Assembly (NCBI GenBank): GCA_037440125.1
Contig: JBBIUU010000001.1
Coordinates: 33,676-97,675 of the forward strand
Direction of reading: 5' to 3'
DNA length: 64,000 bases
Source: JAKAJA01 sp037440125
GTDB lineage: Bacteria > Acidobacteriota > UBA4820 > DSQY01
Below, piece after piece: positions 8,351 to 16,773 of the stretch; the stretch's first letter is position 1, and every line of letters begins with the position of its first letter. A program made the position numbers and the translations under genes. Below the pieces are notes generated by a model. That model had not been told where the DNA came from. It ran no database searches and saw only the letters and a program-made list of their open reading frames with translations.

Positions 8351-9409
8351 TCAGGCCCTCGCCTCGAGGACCATGTTGAACGGGGTTTCGGCGGCGCGGC
8401 GGATCTTGCTGAACCCGCCCTGCGACACGACCTCGCGCAGCTTTTTTTCGCCCGCCTGAGCGCCGAGGGCCGGGCCGTTGCCCGCCAGCGAGCACGGCAC
8501 GCAGATCATGGTGGAGGCGGCGTAGTAGACGCGGCCCACGGGGTTCAGGTTGTCCTTGAGCTCGTCGCCGGCCTGGGGCTCGACGATCATCCAGGTGCCG
8601 CCCCCGCTGAGCGCCTTCTTCGTGTGCTTCACGGCACCGAGCGGGTCGGCCATGTCGTGGAGGCAGTCGAAGGAGGTCACGAAATCGTAGGTGCCGGGGA
8701 ACTCGTCGGCCTTCGCCACCTCGAAGCGGACGCGATCCGAGACGCCCGCGGCCTGGGCTCGTTCTTTGGCGATGTGGATGGAGGGCGCGTGGTAGTCGAA
8801 CCCGACGAAGCTCGAGTTCGGGTAGGCCTGCGCCATGAGGACCGTCGAGGACCCGTGGCCGCACCCCGTGTCGGCCACGGTGATCCCCTTCCTCAGGCGG
8901 GCCTCCACGCCGTCGAGCGAGGGGATCCAGCTCTTCACGAGGTTGGCCGCGTAGTTGGGCCTGAAGAAGCGTTCGGTGCCGTGGTAGAGGCCCGGGTCGT
9001 GATCGCCCCACGCCATCCCGCCGCCGGTGATGAACCGGTCGGCGATGCGGGGCTCGTCTCTCGCGGTGGAGGCGATGATTTCGAAGGCCCCGGGCATGAA
9101 GTGGGGGCTCGCCTCGTCGGCGAGCAGGTGGGCTTGCTCGGGGGTCAGCGAGAAAGCGTGGGTCTTCGGGTGATAGGTGACGTAACCGCCCGCCGCCTGG
9201 TTGTGGAGCCACTCGCGGACGTAGCGCTCCTGAGTCCCCGTCTTCCTGGCGAGGTCCGCGGGCGTCAGGAGGCCGCCCTCCGCGAGAGCCTTGTAGAGGC
9301 CCAGCTTGTCCCCGATGACGACGAGGGACGCGCTCATGGCCGCACCGATGTCGGAGAGCATGCGCTCCAGATGCTGGTGGAGTTTGGATTCATCGACCGT
9401 GTGAGACAT
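8351..9409 (-). CDS. SAM-dependent methyltransferase (Rv2258c-like, winged-helix N-terminus)
   Basis: This 352-residue class I methyltransferase has an N-terminal winged-helix-like dimerisation region (about 1-100, with LTPADLARKTGTQERYVREWL) and a Rossmann domain starting at VADTGCGHGSSTVL (SAM-binding motif I, about residues 178-191). A motif II acidic residue lies in FVGFDYH, and a conserved SFDCLHDM segment follows. This arrangement matches the Rv2258c family, which methylates small molecules of mostly unknown identity. No biosynthetic cluster surrounds it, so the substrate cannot be suggested. The start is supported by a GGAGCTAC stretch upstream. Confidence 0.85.
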   Translation of the reverse strand: MSHTVDESKLHQHLERMLSDIGAAMSASLVVIGDKLGLYKALAEGGLLTPADLARKTGTQERYVREWLHNQAAGGYVTYHPKTHAFSLTPEQAHLLADEASPHFMPGAFEIIASTARDEPRIADRFITGGGMAWGDHDPGLYHGTERFFRPNYAANLVKSWIPSLDGVEARLRKGITVADTGCGHGSSTVLMAQAYPNSSFVGFDYHAPSIHIAKERAQAAGVSDRVRFEVAKADEFPGTYDFVTSFDCLHDMADPLGAVKHTKKALSGGGTWMIVEPQAGDELKDNLNPVGRVYYAASTMICVPCSLAGNGPALGAQAGEKKLREVVSQGGFSKIRRAAETPFNMVLEARA

Positions 9410-9669
9410 GGTGTAGCTCCTTTTCGTCCCCCGCTCCGTGGGGGGACCACGAGGGTCGAACCGTCGCCGCGCAGGCCCGGTCCTCCCGGGCGGCGGCCCC
9501 CCCGCTCACGAGCACGACACGGACTGTCCTCCTTTACAGGGCCGAGTGAACAGGGTGCCATTGGGGGGTATTCCCGCCGACCCTTCTGGACCGTGGGTGC
9601 GGTATTCTGGGAGCACCCGAGCGGGGGGCTTTCGGTGACGGGGACGAATACTCCATCTGGAGGTGGTCG
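9410..9669. other. 260-bp divergent intergenic region
   Basis: This gap separates the methyltransferase (minus) and iron-sulfur protein (plus) genes and must hold both promoters. I could not assign a -35/-10 pair with confidence. The only firm element is GGAGGTGG at 9659-9666, which fixes the TTG start at 9670. No RNA gene or repeat was recognised. Confidence 0.5.
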
Positions 9670-10947
9670 TTGGCGCACCACACGCTGAAGGGGTCTTACG
9701 GCGAAATGGCGGAGCGGCTGAACCGCTTCCCGCAGGGGGCGCCCCCGACTGAGCTCCTCTTCAAGATCCTGAAGGTCCTCGTCTCGGAGCGCGAGGCGGC
9801 GCTCCTCGCCCAGCTCCCCATCCGGCCCTTCAGCGTCGCCCGTGCTGCAAAGATCTGGAAGCTCGGCGAGAAGGAGGCGAAGAAGGCGCTCGACGCGCTC
9901 GCCGATCGCGCCGTCCTGCTGGACTACGAGGAGGAGGGGGAGACGCGGTACGTCCTCCCGCCTCCCATGGCGGGCTTCTTCGAGTTCTCCCTCATGCGCG
10001 TTCGCGGCGACATCGACCAGCGGGCGCTCTCGGAGCTCTTCTACCAGTACCTCAACGTGGAGGAGGACTTCATCAAGGACCTCTTCGTCCGCGGCGAGAC
10101 GCAACTGGGACGCGTGTTCGTCGACGAGACTGCGCTTCCCGCGGGGGGCGCCCTGCGCGTGCTCGACTACGAGCGCGCTTCGGAGGTCGTCCGGACCTCT
10201 CCTGTCATCGGTGTGGGCGTGTGCTACTGCCGCCACAAGATGTCCCACGTCGGCCGGGCGTGCGACGCGCCCATGGACAACTGCATGACCTTCGGAACCG
10301 CGGCCGATTCCCTCACCCGGCACGGTGTCGCGCGCAGGATCGAGGCCACGGAATGCTTGGACCTCCTGGCCCAGGCGAGGGAGCGCGGCCTCGTCCAGTT
10401 CGGTGAGAACGCCCGGGAGGGCGTGAACTTCATCTGCAACTGCTGCGGGTGCTGCTGCGAGGCCATGATCGCCGCACGGCGCTTCGGGCACCTCCACCCC
10501 GTCCACACGACGAACTACATCCCCGGGGTAGACGTCGCCGAGTGCAACGGCTGCGGGAAGTGCGTGGCCGCGTGCCCCGTGGAGGCTCTCGGCCTGGTTG
10601 CGGCCCACGACCCCGCCCACCCGTCCATGCGAAAGGCCAAGTTGAACGAGGACCTGTGCCTCGGCTGCGGCGTCTGCGTCCGCGCCTGCCCGAGAGACGC
10701 CATCGCGCTCCACGAACGCGCGGAGCGCGTCCTCACACCCCTCAACAGCGCGCACCGCACGGTGATGATGGCGCTCGAGCGAGGAACCTTCGCCGAGCTC
10801 CTCGTGGACGGACAGGCCACCCACGGCCACCGCGCTGTCGCGGCCATTCTCGGGGCGCTCCTCAGGATGCCGCCCCTCAAGCAAGCCCTCGCGACGAGGC
10901 AGTTCAAGTCCCGGTACCTCGAAGCCCTCCTCGCGCGACCGCACTAG
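9670..10947 (+). CDS. 4Fe-4S dicluster protein with N-terminal helix-turn-helix-like domain
   Basis: The 425-residue protein has an N-terminal helical part (about 35-90) resembling a winged helix, followed by a cysteine-rich middle (CYCRHKM, then CNCCGCCCEA at about residue 259). Two classical ferredoxin motifs follow: CNGCGKCVAACP and CLGCGVCVRACP, each able to bind a [4Fe-4S] cluster. It probably carries electrons or senses redox state in the cytoplasm; no signal peptide is present. The start is TTG at 9670, chosen because GGAGGTGG lies just before it and no ATG fits better. It is monocistronic. I recognise the domain order as a conserved uncharacterised type, not as a named enzyme. Confidence 0.82.
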   Translation: MAHHTLKGSYGEMAERLNRFPQGAPPTELLFKILKVLVSEREAALLAQLPIRPFSVARAAKIWKLGEKEAKKALDALADRAVLLDYEEEGETRYVLPPPMAGFFEFSLMRVRGDIDQRALSELFYQYLNVEEDFIKDLFVRGETQLGRVFVDETALPAGGALRVLDYERASEVVRTSPVIGVGVCYCRHKMSHVGRACDAPMDNCMTFGTAADSLTRHGVARRIEATECLDLLAQARERGLVQFGENAREGVNFICNCCGCCCEAMIAARRFGHLHPVHTTNYIPGVDVAECNGCGKCVAACPVEALGLVAAHDPAHPSMRKAKLNEDLCLGCGVCVRACPRDAIALHERAERVLTPLNSAHRTVMMALERGTFAELLVDGQATHGHRAVAAILGALLRMPPLKQALATRQFKSRYLEALLARPH

Positions 10948-10976
10948 GGGAAATCCCTTGACCTCCCAAGGAAAAC

Positions 10977-10998
10977 GGGAGGCGCCGGAGCGCCTCCC
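10977..10998 (-). terminator. rho-independent terminator after the M43 protease gene
   Basis: A 9-bp stem (gggaggcgc / gcgcctccc) with a 4-nt loop is followed on the minus strand by GTTTTCC. It sits 27 bp beyond the stop of the minus-strand protease gene and also lies between two convergent genes. Confidence 0.75.
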
Positions 10999-11025
10999 GC
11001 GGGTTGAGGTATCGATTCGCGGAGC

Positions 11026-11952
11026 TTAGATGCTCGGACGGTAGGTGGCGCACTGGGAGGCGATGCGGCTCGCCTGGCCCGAGGTGAACTCCCACATGCA
11101 GTTGTCGTCCGTGTAGTCCATGTAGTTGTGGACGGGGTCGAAGCCGGGATAGTTCCTGCCCGTGCACGTGTCGGGGTTCCCGGAGGGGCAGCCGTAGGTG
11201 GCCGACTTCTCGGCGGGGGTGTCCTTCACGTAGTCGTTGTTCTTGGTGCATCCGCCCTGGAAGGTATGGTAGAGGCCCAGCCAGTGGCCGATCTCGTGCG
11301 TCGCGGTGCGGCCCAGATTGTAGGGGGCCGCGCTGCCGCCCGGCAGGGAGCTGTAGAGGATGACCACGCCGTCCATGGTCGGGTTCGACTTGAGGCTGGA
11401 GGGGAAGGTGGCCCAGCCGAGGAGGCCGCCGCTCAGGTTGGCCGTGTAGAAATTCAGCTGGATCTGCGGGCTCTTCACGAGGGCGGTCTTCGCCTGCTTC
11501 TCGGCGGTGGTGCCGTAGCCCATGTTGTACCAGGCGGCGTTGTCGGTGTAGTCCACACCCACCTGCGTGAAGGTGATGCCCCAGGGGGCGTAGTCCTGGT
11601 TCAGGACCTGGATCTGCTTGCTGAGGTCCGTCGCCGTGAGCTTGCCCGCGTTGCCGCTGTGGATGACGTGGAAGAAGACGTTGACGGACTTCTGGCCCTC
11701 GTAGCGGGCCTCGGGGTGCTCCTCGATGAACCGGGCGACCTCCTTCTCGATGCACGTCATCTGGTCCTGGTCGGGGTGGTAGGTCCCGCAACGGTGACCG
11801 CTCTTGACGTAGGCTTCCTGGTTCACGTAGCTCGTGTCGCCGATGACGAAACCGCCACCCGGAGGCGCGACCGCCACTTCGCTCTGAGCCCAGACCGACA
11901 CCGCACCCACCAGAAAAGCCATCACTGCGAGCAGAATCACCCTTCTCGTCAT
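11026..11952 (-). CDS. secreted M43 (pappalysin-type) zinc metalloprotease
   Basis: The 308-residue protein starts with a signal peptide (about 1-22, cleavage near VWAQ). The zinc site HEIGHWLGLYH at about residues 219-229 matches HExxHxxGxxH, and the Met-turn lies in NYMDYTDD. This combination defines the metzincin M43 (pappalysin/cytophagalysin) group, secreted endopeptidases. Several cysteines (for example GCPSGNPDTC) suggest disulfides, consistent with an extracellular site. The ATG at 11952 is preceded by GGAGGTCCCG at good spacing; an upstream in-frame ATG lacks this. A terminator follows. The gene stands alone, so its substrate is unknown. Confidence 0.92.
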   Translation of the reverse strand: MTRRVILLAVMAFLVGAVSVWAQSEVAVAPPGGGFVIGDTSYVNQEAYVKSGHRCGTYHPDQDQMTCIEKEVARFIEEHPEARYEGQKSVNVFFHVIHSGNAGKLTATDLSKQIQVLNQDYAPWGITFTQVGVDYTDNAAWYNMGYGTTAEKQAKTALVKSPQIQLNFYTANLSGGLLGWATFPSSLKSNPTMDGVVILYSSLPGGSAAPYNLGRTATHEIGHWLGLYHTFQGGCTKNNDYVKDTPAEKSATYGCPSGNPDTCTGRNYPGFDPVHNYMDYTDDNCMWEFTSGQASRIASQCATYRPSI

Positions 11953-12307
11953 CGGGACCTCCTTGGGCCGCACTCCCATGCGGCAAGCCCCGTCTTGAAT
12001 GCAAGGTGTGCGCCAGTCTTGGGTTGTTGAGTTTTTTCTTTATTCCCAGCAAGTTAGGCGTACTGTCCGCATGTGAGACAAGGAACGGGGTATCCAGTAA
12101 ATGGTGCGCCTGGGCCTTGTCGCGCGTAAATCCCTGACAAGTCGCAAGTTAAATGCGCGGATACGCCGTTCGCATCAAGCCCGTGAACGAAGTAATCAAA
12201 ATGGAGGGCTCAAGGAATCGCTCCGCGGGCTCCCTTGACGCTGCCGCTGGCGGTGACCATACTCGGGGGCGTAGGCGGGCTCAAAGGCCCGGCGGGAGGG
12301 GTTTTCC
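11953..12307. other. 355-bp divergent intergenic region, relatively AT-rich
   Basis: This is the longest non-coding stretch in the window. It is visibly richer in A/T than its surroundings near 12020-12200 and holds T-runs at 12030-12045. It contains the VOC-gene promoter (12235-12263) and presumably the protease promoter. A short inverted pair (cttgtc ... gacaag, about 12116-12141) was noted without a clear role. I see no tRNA, riboswitch or small gene I can support. Confidence 0.6.
12235..12263 (+). promoter_or_regulatory. sigma70-type promoter for the VOC/cupin pair
   Basis: TTGACG (12235-12240) and CATACT (12258-12263) are separated by exactly 17 bp. They lie about 45 bp before the start codon at 12308, close to consensus and correctly placed. 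Confidence 0.6.
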
Positions 12308-12670
12308 ATGCGGCGCTACCACCACATCGGCATCCCTACGAAGGAGCCCCGCGAGGGAGAGACCTACCTGGAGGCCTACAAGGTCTATGCCTCCGGGTTC
12401 GAATCGAGCCCCTTCGGCGTGGAGTGGCTCCGCTACGAGACGGGCTGCAGGATCCCGGAGCTCGTTCAGCGGGTGGCCCACGTGGCCTTCGAGGTGGACG
12501 ACCTGGAGGCCGAGCTCCTGGGGCAGGAGATCCTCATCGCTCCCAACAGCCCCTCCGAGGGCGTGCGCGTGGCCTTCATCCTCCACGACGGCGCGCCCGT
12601 CGAGCTCCTCCAGTTCGACTCGCCCGACGACCCGAGGGGGAGCCGGGCGCGCTACGGAGCGACGCCGTGA
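12308..12670 (+). CDS. VOC family (glyoxalase/dioxygenase fold) protein
   Basis: The 120-residue protein begins RRYHHIGIPT, a typical opening beta-alpha unit of vicinal-oxygen-chelate proteins, with a second module around VAHVAFEVDD that supplies another metal-ligand-like histidine. The late Glu in VELLQF corresponds to the last VOC ligand position. Such proteins include glyoxalases, epimerases and resistance proteins, so the reaction is not predictable. Its TGA stop overlaps the GTG start of the cupin gene, which implies coupled translation. Confidence 0.75.
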   Translation: MRRYHHIGIPTKEPREGETYLEAYKVYASGFESSPFGVEWLRYETGCRIPELVQRVAHVAFEVDDLEAELLGQEILIAPNSPSEGVRVAFILHDGAPVELLQFDSPDDPRGSRARYGATP

Positions 12671-12999
12671 AGCTCGAGGGCCAGGCGATCCTTCCCGCCC
12701 ACTGGTCCGCGCTCCCTCCCGACGAGCATCCCGGCGATTCGGGGACATCCCACTGGCACACGCTGGAGATGGGCGCGGTCCGGGCCCGGGTCGTGGTGTA
12801 CTCTGCGGGGTTCCGGTCCGACCACTGGTGCGAGCGCGGCCACGTGATGATCGTGCTCGAGGGCTCGCTCACGCTGGCCCTGGCCGACGGCCGGAGTTTC
12901 GAGCTGGGTGCCGGCGAGGGGTTTCTCCTCCCCGACGACGCGGGCAATCCGCACGCCGCGAGCTCGGAGAACGGTGCGCGCGTCTTTCTCGTCGACTGA
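12667..12999 (+). CDS. DHCW-motif cupin fold protein
   Basis: A single-domain cupin of 110 residues. The motif SDHWCERGH at about residues 56-64 and the following EGSLTLALADG strand match small cupins annotated by a conserved D/H/C/W motif. These proteins are structurally defined but functionally obscure. The GTG start overlaps the upstream stop codon (GTGA), making the VOC protein its obvious partner. The next gene converges from the other strand after 6 bp, so no separate terminator fits between them. Confidence 0.75.
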   Translation: MKLEGQAILPAHWSALPPDEHPGDSGTSHWHTLEMGAVRARVVVYSAGFRSDHWCERGHVMIVLEGSLTLALADGRSFELGAGEGFLLPDDAGNPHAASSENGARVFLVD

Positions 13000-13005
13000 A
13001 CACCA

Positions 13006-15120
13006 TCACGCGAGGAACAGAAGGACCGCGCCCATGAGGGCCGCCATCGCCGCGCTCGCTGGCAGTCCCGCGAAGGGAAGGAAAAGCATGCTTCCCAGCA
13101 GCGCACCGAAGCACCCTCCGGCGAGGTCCGCGGCGTAGAGCGTCGCCGCCCGCCCCGGCGCAAGCCCGTCGCCGGCCCGCCCCGCCCAGGCGAAGGCCGC
13201 CCCGACGCACGCGCCCGCCCCTGTGAGGAGCACGCCCACGGCCACCCTTCCGAAGGGCACCTCCCAACCCGTTATGGGGGCGCACAGGAGAGCGAGCATC
13301 GCCGTCCCTCCGGCGATGAGGAGTCCCGCAGGACGCTCCGGCCCTCCACGGTCCGCCGCCAAAGCCCCGAGGCCTAGACCTCCCATGAAGCAGGTGAGGA
13401 GGAGGCCGAGGTCCTGGTAGAGCGCGCCGCACCGCGTCTGGTAGGCGAGGAGGAGCGCGCCCTCCAGGAGCATCCCGACGAAGCCGGAGGCGGCGACGAA
13501 GAGGGCTCTCCGACGCCCGCGTCCCCTGAGCACGAGGACCGCTGCCCCCAGAGCGAGGGGAGGCGCCAGAAGCCACGGGAGGGGCAGGGAACCCTCCGGC
13601 GCGGAAGCCCCCAGCGCGGGAAAGAACCGCGCGAGCCAGAGCAGGAGGGTGCACGGGTAGCACGCGGGGCGAGCGTCGGTGTTCTCGGGGGCCCTCGTCG
13701 TGAGGAGCGTCCTCTCCGCGCCTGCCACGCGGTCGTTCGTGAGGAGGTAGGCGATGTATTGAGGGTTCACGAGGCGCGTCTGGAAGTGCCTTTCGCCGAA
13801 CCTCGCCACGAGGAGGTCGGGGTCGCGGGCGAGGGGCGAGGGGGAAGCGAGGACGAGATCCTCCGTCCCCGGCAAAACCAAGACGTGCGGAAAGGAATCC
13901 CGGAGCGCCTGCAGGACGCTCTCGTTCCGGACCGCCAGCGCCTTCGACCAGAAATTCTCGGCGGACCTCAGGCGGAAGGCGAGGACGCCCGTCAGCGCAA
14001 GATGGCGCTTGACGAGGGCGAAGAACTCGCGGGTGTAGAAGCGATTCGCCTGGCCCGACGAGGGCTCAGGCGAAGCGCAGAGGATCACGTCGTAGATTCC
14101 TCCCGTTGCCAGGTATCGTCTGGGATCGGAGAAGGCGCGCACCACCCTCGGATCGTCGAGGTCGGCGCGGTGGCCCTGGGGCAGGAGCGGGGCCAGGACC
14201 TCCTGGGCCCGCCGGTCGATCTCGACGAGCTCCACCCGATCCGGCCCGTGCTTGAGGATCTCTCCGGTCAGGCCCTCGGCGGTCCCGCCGAGGAGGAGAA
14301 CGTACGCCGGTGAAGGGCATTCGAGCGCCGTCATGTGGACGAAGGCCTCCGCCGAGACCCCCTGGCTCTCCGCCACCAGCGCCCCGTCTTGAAACACGGC
14401 GACCTGGCCCAGGCTCCCCGTCACCGCGGTCCTGCCGTAGGGGGTGTCGCGAACGACGAGCAGACCAGGTAGGTTGAGCGCCGTCAGCCGGAGGTCCCAC
14501 CCCGCCGAGAAGGGCAGGGCGGCGAGGAACGCAACGCAGAGGACCCCCGCCATGGCCCGCTGGGTCAAGGCTTGCGCTCCTCGCCGAGCGCAGACGACGG
14601 CGGCCGCGGCCGCCGCACACAGGAGAGCCGACGCCAGGTTCTGCACGCCCGCCGCGGCGAGGACGGTGGCCAGGAGCCCCCCCAACAGGGAGCCCATGCT
14701 CTCGAGCCCGTACGCGCGGCCCACCGACCCCCCGACCGAGACGAAAAGGGCGGCGGAGCGCTGGAACAGGAGCCCCGCGAGGAGGCCGAAGGGCAGGAGG
14801 GCGAGGGCCAGCCCCGCGAGCTGCTGACCGATGGGGAGGTCCGCACCGGGCACCCCGCCGAAGAGGACGCGGAGCGCCCGGAGGAGGAGGACGAGGAGCG
14901 GGAGCGCCGCCGCGAAGGCGAGGAAGGACCTCCCCGCCGAGGCCTCACGGGGCGGTCGCAGGCTCCGCCCCGCGAGCGCGCCTGCTGCCGTCGCCAGCAT
15001 GAGGAGGCCCAGACCCACGAGGACGACGAGCTCGCTCCCGTAGAAGGCCACGAGGAGCTCCCGCAGGAGCAAGACCTGACCCCACAGCGTCACGAGCCCC
15101 GTCGCCACCAGCCAGATCAT
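13006..15120 (-). CDS. membrane-embedded spermidine-synthase-like protein
   Basis: The 704-residue protein has about six N-terminal transmembrane helices (1-190), a soluble Rossmann domain resembling SpeE (about 215-430) and a further C-terminal helical bundle (about 490-704). The nucleotide-binding loop is LLLGGTAEGLTGE and the ribose-binding acid lies in VELVEID. The usual aminopropyltransferase motif with a catalytic Asp is replaced by DVILCASPEP. It may therefore not make polyamines. Fusions of this type are widespread and uncharacterised. It stands alone, with a period-8 repeat element just upstream. Confidence 0.75.
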   Translation of the reverse strand: MIWLVATGLVTLWGQVLLLRELLVAFYGSELVVLVGLGLLMLATAAGALAGRSLRPPREASAGRSFLAFAAALPLLVLLLRALRVLFGGVPGADLPIGQQLAGLALALLPFGLLAGLLFQRSAALFVSVGGSVGRAYGLESMGSLLGGLLATVLAAAGVQNLASALLCAAAAAAVVCARRGAQALTQRAMAGVLCVAFLAALPFSAGWDLRLTALNLPGLLVVRDTPYGRTAVTGSLGQVAVFQDGALVAESQGVSAEAFVHMTALECPSPAYVLLLGGTAEGLTGEILKHGPDRVELVEIDRRAQEVLAPLLPQGHRADLDDPRVVRAFSDPRRYLATGGIYDVILCASPEPSSGQANRFYTREFFALVKRHLALTGVLAFRLRSAENFWSKALAVRNESVLQALRDSFPHVLVLPGTEDLVLASPSPLARDPDLLVARFGERHFQTRLVNPQYIAYLLTNDRVAGAERTLLTTRAPENTDARPACYPCTLLLWLARFFPALGASAPEGSLPLPWLLAPPLALGAAVLVLRGRGRRRALFVAASGFVGMLLEGALLLAYQTRCGALYQDLGLLLTCFMGGLGLGALAADRGGPERPAGLLIAGGTAMLALLCAPITGWEVPFGRVAVGVLLTGAGACVGAAFAWAGRAGDGLAPGRAATLYAADLAGGCFGALLGSMLFLPFAGLPASAAMAALMGAVLLFLA

Positions 15121-15143
15121 CCGGCCTCCAGAGCAAGGGACCG

Positions 15144-15238
15144 TTCACCACAAAGGCACAAAGGACACCAAGTACTGCTTGGTTTTTCTTTGCCGGACCT
15201 CATCTCTTCTTCGTGAACTTTGTGTCTCTGTGGTGAGG
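15144..15238. repeat. inverted intergenic element built of 8-bp units
   Basis: The left arm 15144-15172 begins ttcaccacaaaggcacaaag and the right arm 15209-15238 reads cttcgtga-actttgtg-tctctgtg in 8-bp steps. The reverse complement of the right arm matches the left at about 23 of 29 positions, so the two face each other across 36 bp. It fills the space between two minus-strand genes and stops 2 bp before the AmrB/A stop codon. Confidence 0.8.
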
Positions 15239-15240
15239 CC

Positions 15241-16773
15241 TTATTTCTTCTTCTCCCCGAACACGATGGCGCGGAAGGTCAGAAACTGACAGCCGCTGCG
15301 CCAGCAGTCCGAGGGGAGGCCCGCCTTCTCGCACAGGTGGTCGAGCATCTCCTCGCGGCTCCAGCCCTGCTCGGGCGCGACCTGGGGGAGGAAGACGGCG
15401 CTGCGACCCCCCTTCCGGATGACCACGCCGTCCCGTCCCACCTGGATGGCGCCCACGCCCGCCACGGGCGCGAGGGGCGTGAGCACGGAGATCTCCACCT
15501 CGAGGGAGGGCACCTCCGCCGCACGGACGGGCGTGAAGCGCGTGTCCTCGAAGGCCGCGGCGAGGGCCATGCGCGACACCGCCTGGCAGAGGGGCGTGTC
15601 CTCCGCCATGTGCCCGATGCATCCGCGCAGGTCGCCCCCCTTGGTGAGCGTCACGAAGGCGCCCTGCCGCGCGCGGAGCTCGGGCGCGGCGGGACGGGGG
15701 AAGGGGAGCGTGTCGGTGGCGAGGAACCGCTCGATCGTCGTCCGCGCCAGCTTGAGGAGGTAGGTCTTGTCGGCCTCCGTGAGCTCCCCCACCTTGCCCG
15801 GCGGCAGCGGCGCGAGCGCCTTCGTGTCGGGGCCTCCCGGGCCTTCGACGAAGGCTACGGCGCCGTAGCCCACGACGCGGTCCCGGTCGCCCACCGCCGT
15901 GTCCCCGGAGTTGGCGTAACTGAGGACGACGCCGCGCGTGGCTCCCAGCGCCTTCGACGCCGCCATGACGGCCATGATGGCGCCCTCGCCGCAGGCGCAC
16001 GTGGCGAGGCCGGGGCGCTCGGCGGCTTCGGTCCGGCCCACGGCCTCCGACACGGCCTTGGGGTCGAGGGAGGCGACGGCCGTGAGCGTGGCGCGGTCCG
16101 CCGCACACGCCTCGTCGTAGGGCGGGTAGTGGGAGAGGTCGGAGGAGGCCACCAAGAGCACCTTGCGGTCCTTCACCTCTTTCGCGAGGGCCTCACCGAA
16201 GCGCGTCGCAAGGCCGAGATCGGGCTCGCCCACGACGGCGGTGACGACTTTGGCCTTGGGGAAGAGCACCTGCACGAAGGGGACCTGGACCTCCTCCGAG
16301 TGCTCCGTCATGTGGGCGCCAGGTCTGTACGTAAAGCCCGCGGCCATGAGGCGCCCGGCCACCTCCTGGTCCACCGGAGCGACGCCGAGGGGCGTGCCGT
16401 ACCCGCGGCCCTGGAAGACGGAGACCGAGTCGAAGGGCGCCACCGTGTGGTTCGTCCCGAGGATGACCACGAGGTCGATGTCGCTGCCCGCGGCCTGGGC
16501 CCAGGCGTCGGCGGCGATCTGGCCCGAGAAGAGGTACCCGGCGTGGGGCGCCAGGATGCCGATAGGTCTCTCGCCACGGGCGGGAACGGCCTCCGCGAGG
16601 TAGGCTCTGATGGCCCCCTCGAGCTTCGCTTTGTCGGCGGGATAGAACTTCCCCGCCACCGCGGGCGGGCGGACCACGGCGTCCGCCGGCTCCGACGCGC
16701 GCGTGCAGCCGCAGGGCGCGAACGCCAGGGCGCACAGGGACAGGGCGATGACACTGGACGCGCCGGGCCTCAT
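15241..16773 (-). CDS. amrB: fused AmmeMemoRadiSam system protein B + protein A, exported
   Basis: One 510-residue chain joins a Memo domain (about 35-290) to an AMMECR1 domain (about 320-505). Residues 1-25 form a hydrophobic signal ending in a Cys-rich stretch (APCGC), so the protein should be exported and may be lipid-anchored. Memo metal-site residues are present: His77 in APHAGY, His109 in GTNH, His158 in TEHSEE, His215 in SSDLSHY and Cys261 in CACGEG. The AMMECR1 part has RGCIGHM. The ATG overlaps the stop of the radical SAM gene upstream (ATGA). These three proteins are conserved together across bacteria and archaea, but their shared reaction is unknown. Confidence 0.9.
   Translation of the reverse strand: MRPGASSVIALSLCALAFAPCGCTRASEPADAVVRPPAVAGKFYPADKAKLEGAIRAYLAEAVPARGERPIGILAPHAGYLFSGQIAADAWAQAAGSDIDLVVILGTNHTVAPFDSVSVFQGRGYGTPLGVAPVDQEVAGRLMAAGFTYRPGAHMTEHSEEVQVPFVQVLFPKAKVVTAVVGEPDLGLATRFGEALAKEVKDRKVLLVASSDLSHYPPYDEACAADRATLTAVASLDPKAVSEAVGRTEAAERPGLATCACGEGAIMAVMAASKALGATRGVVLSYANSGDTAVGDRDRVVGYGAVAFVEGPGGPDTKALAPLPPGKVGELTEADKTYLLKLARTTIERFLATDTLPFPRPAAPELRARQGAFVTLTKGGDLRGCIGHMAEDTPLCQAVSRMALAAAFEDTRFTPVRAAEVPSLEVEISVLTPLAPVAGVGAIQVGRDGVVIRKGGRSAVFLPQVAPEQGWSREEMLDHLCEKAGLPSDCWRSGCQFLTFRAIVFGEKKK

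Noticed and set aside
12116..12141. cttgtc / gacaag inverted pair as an RNA element
   Set aside because: The stem is only 6 bp with a long loop and no conserved core or terminator nearby.
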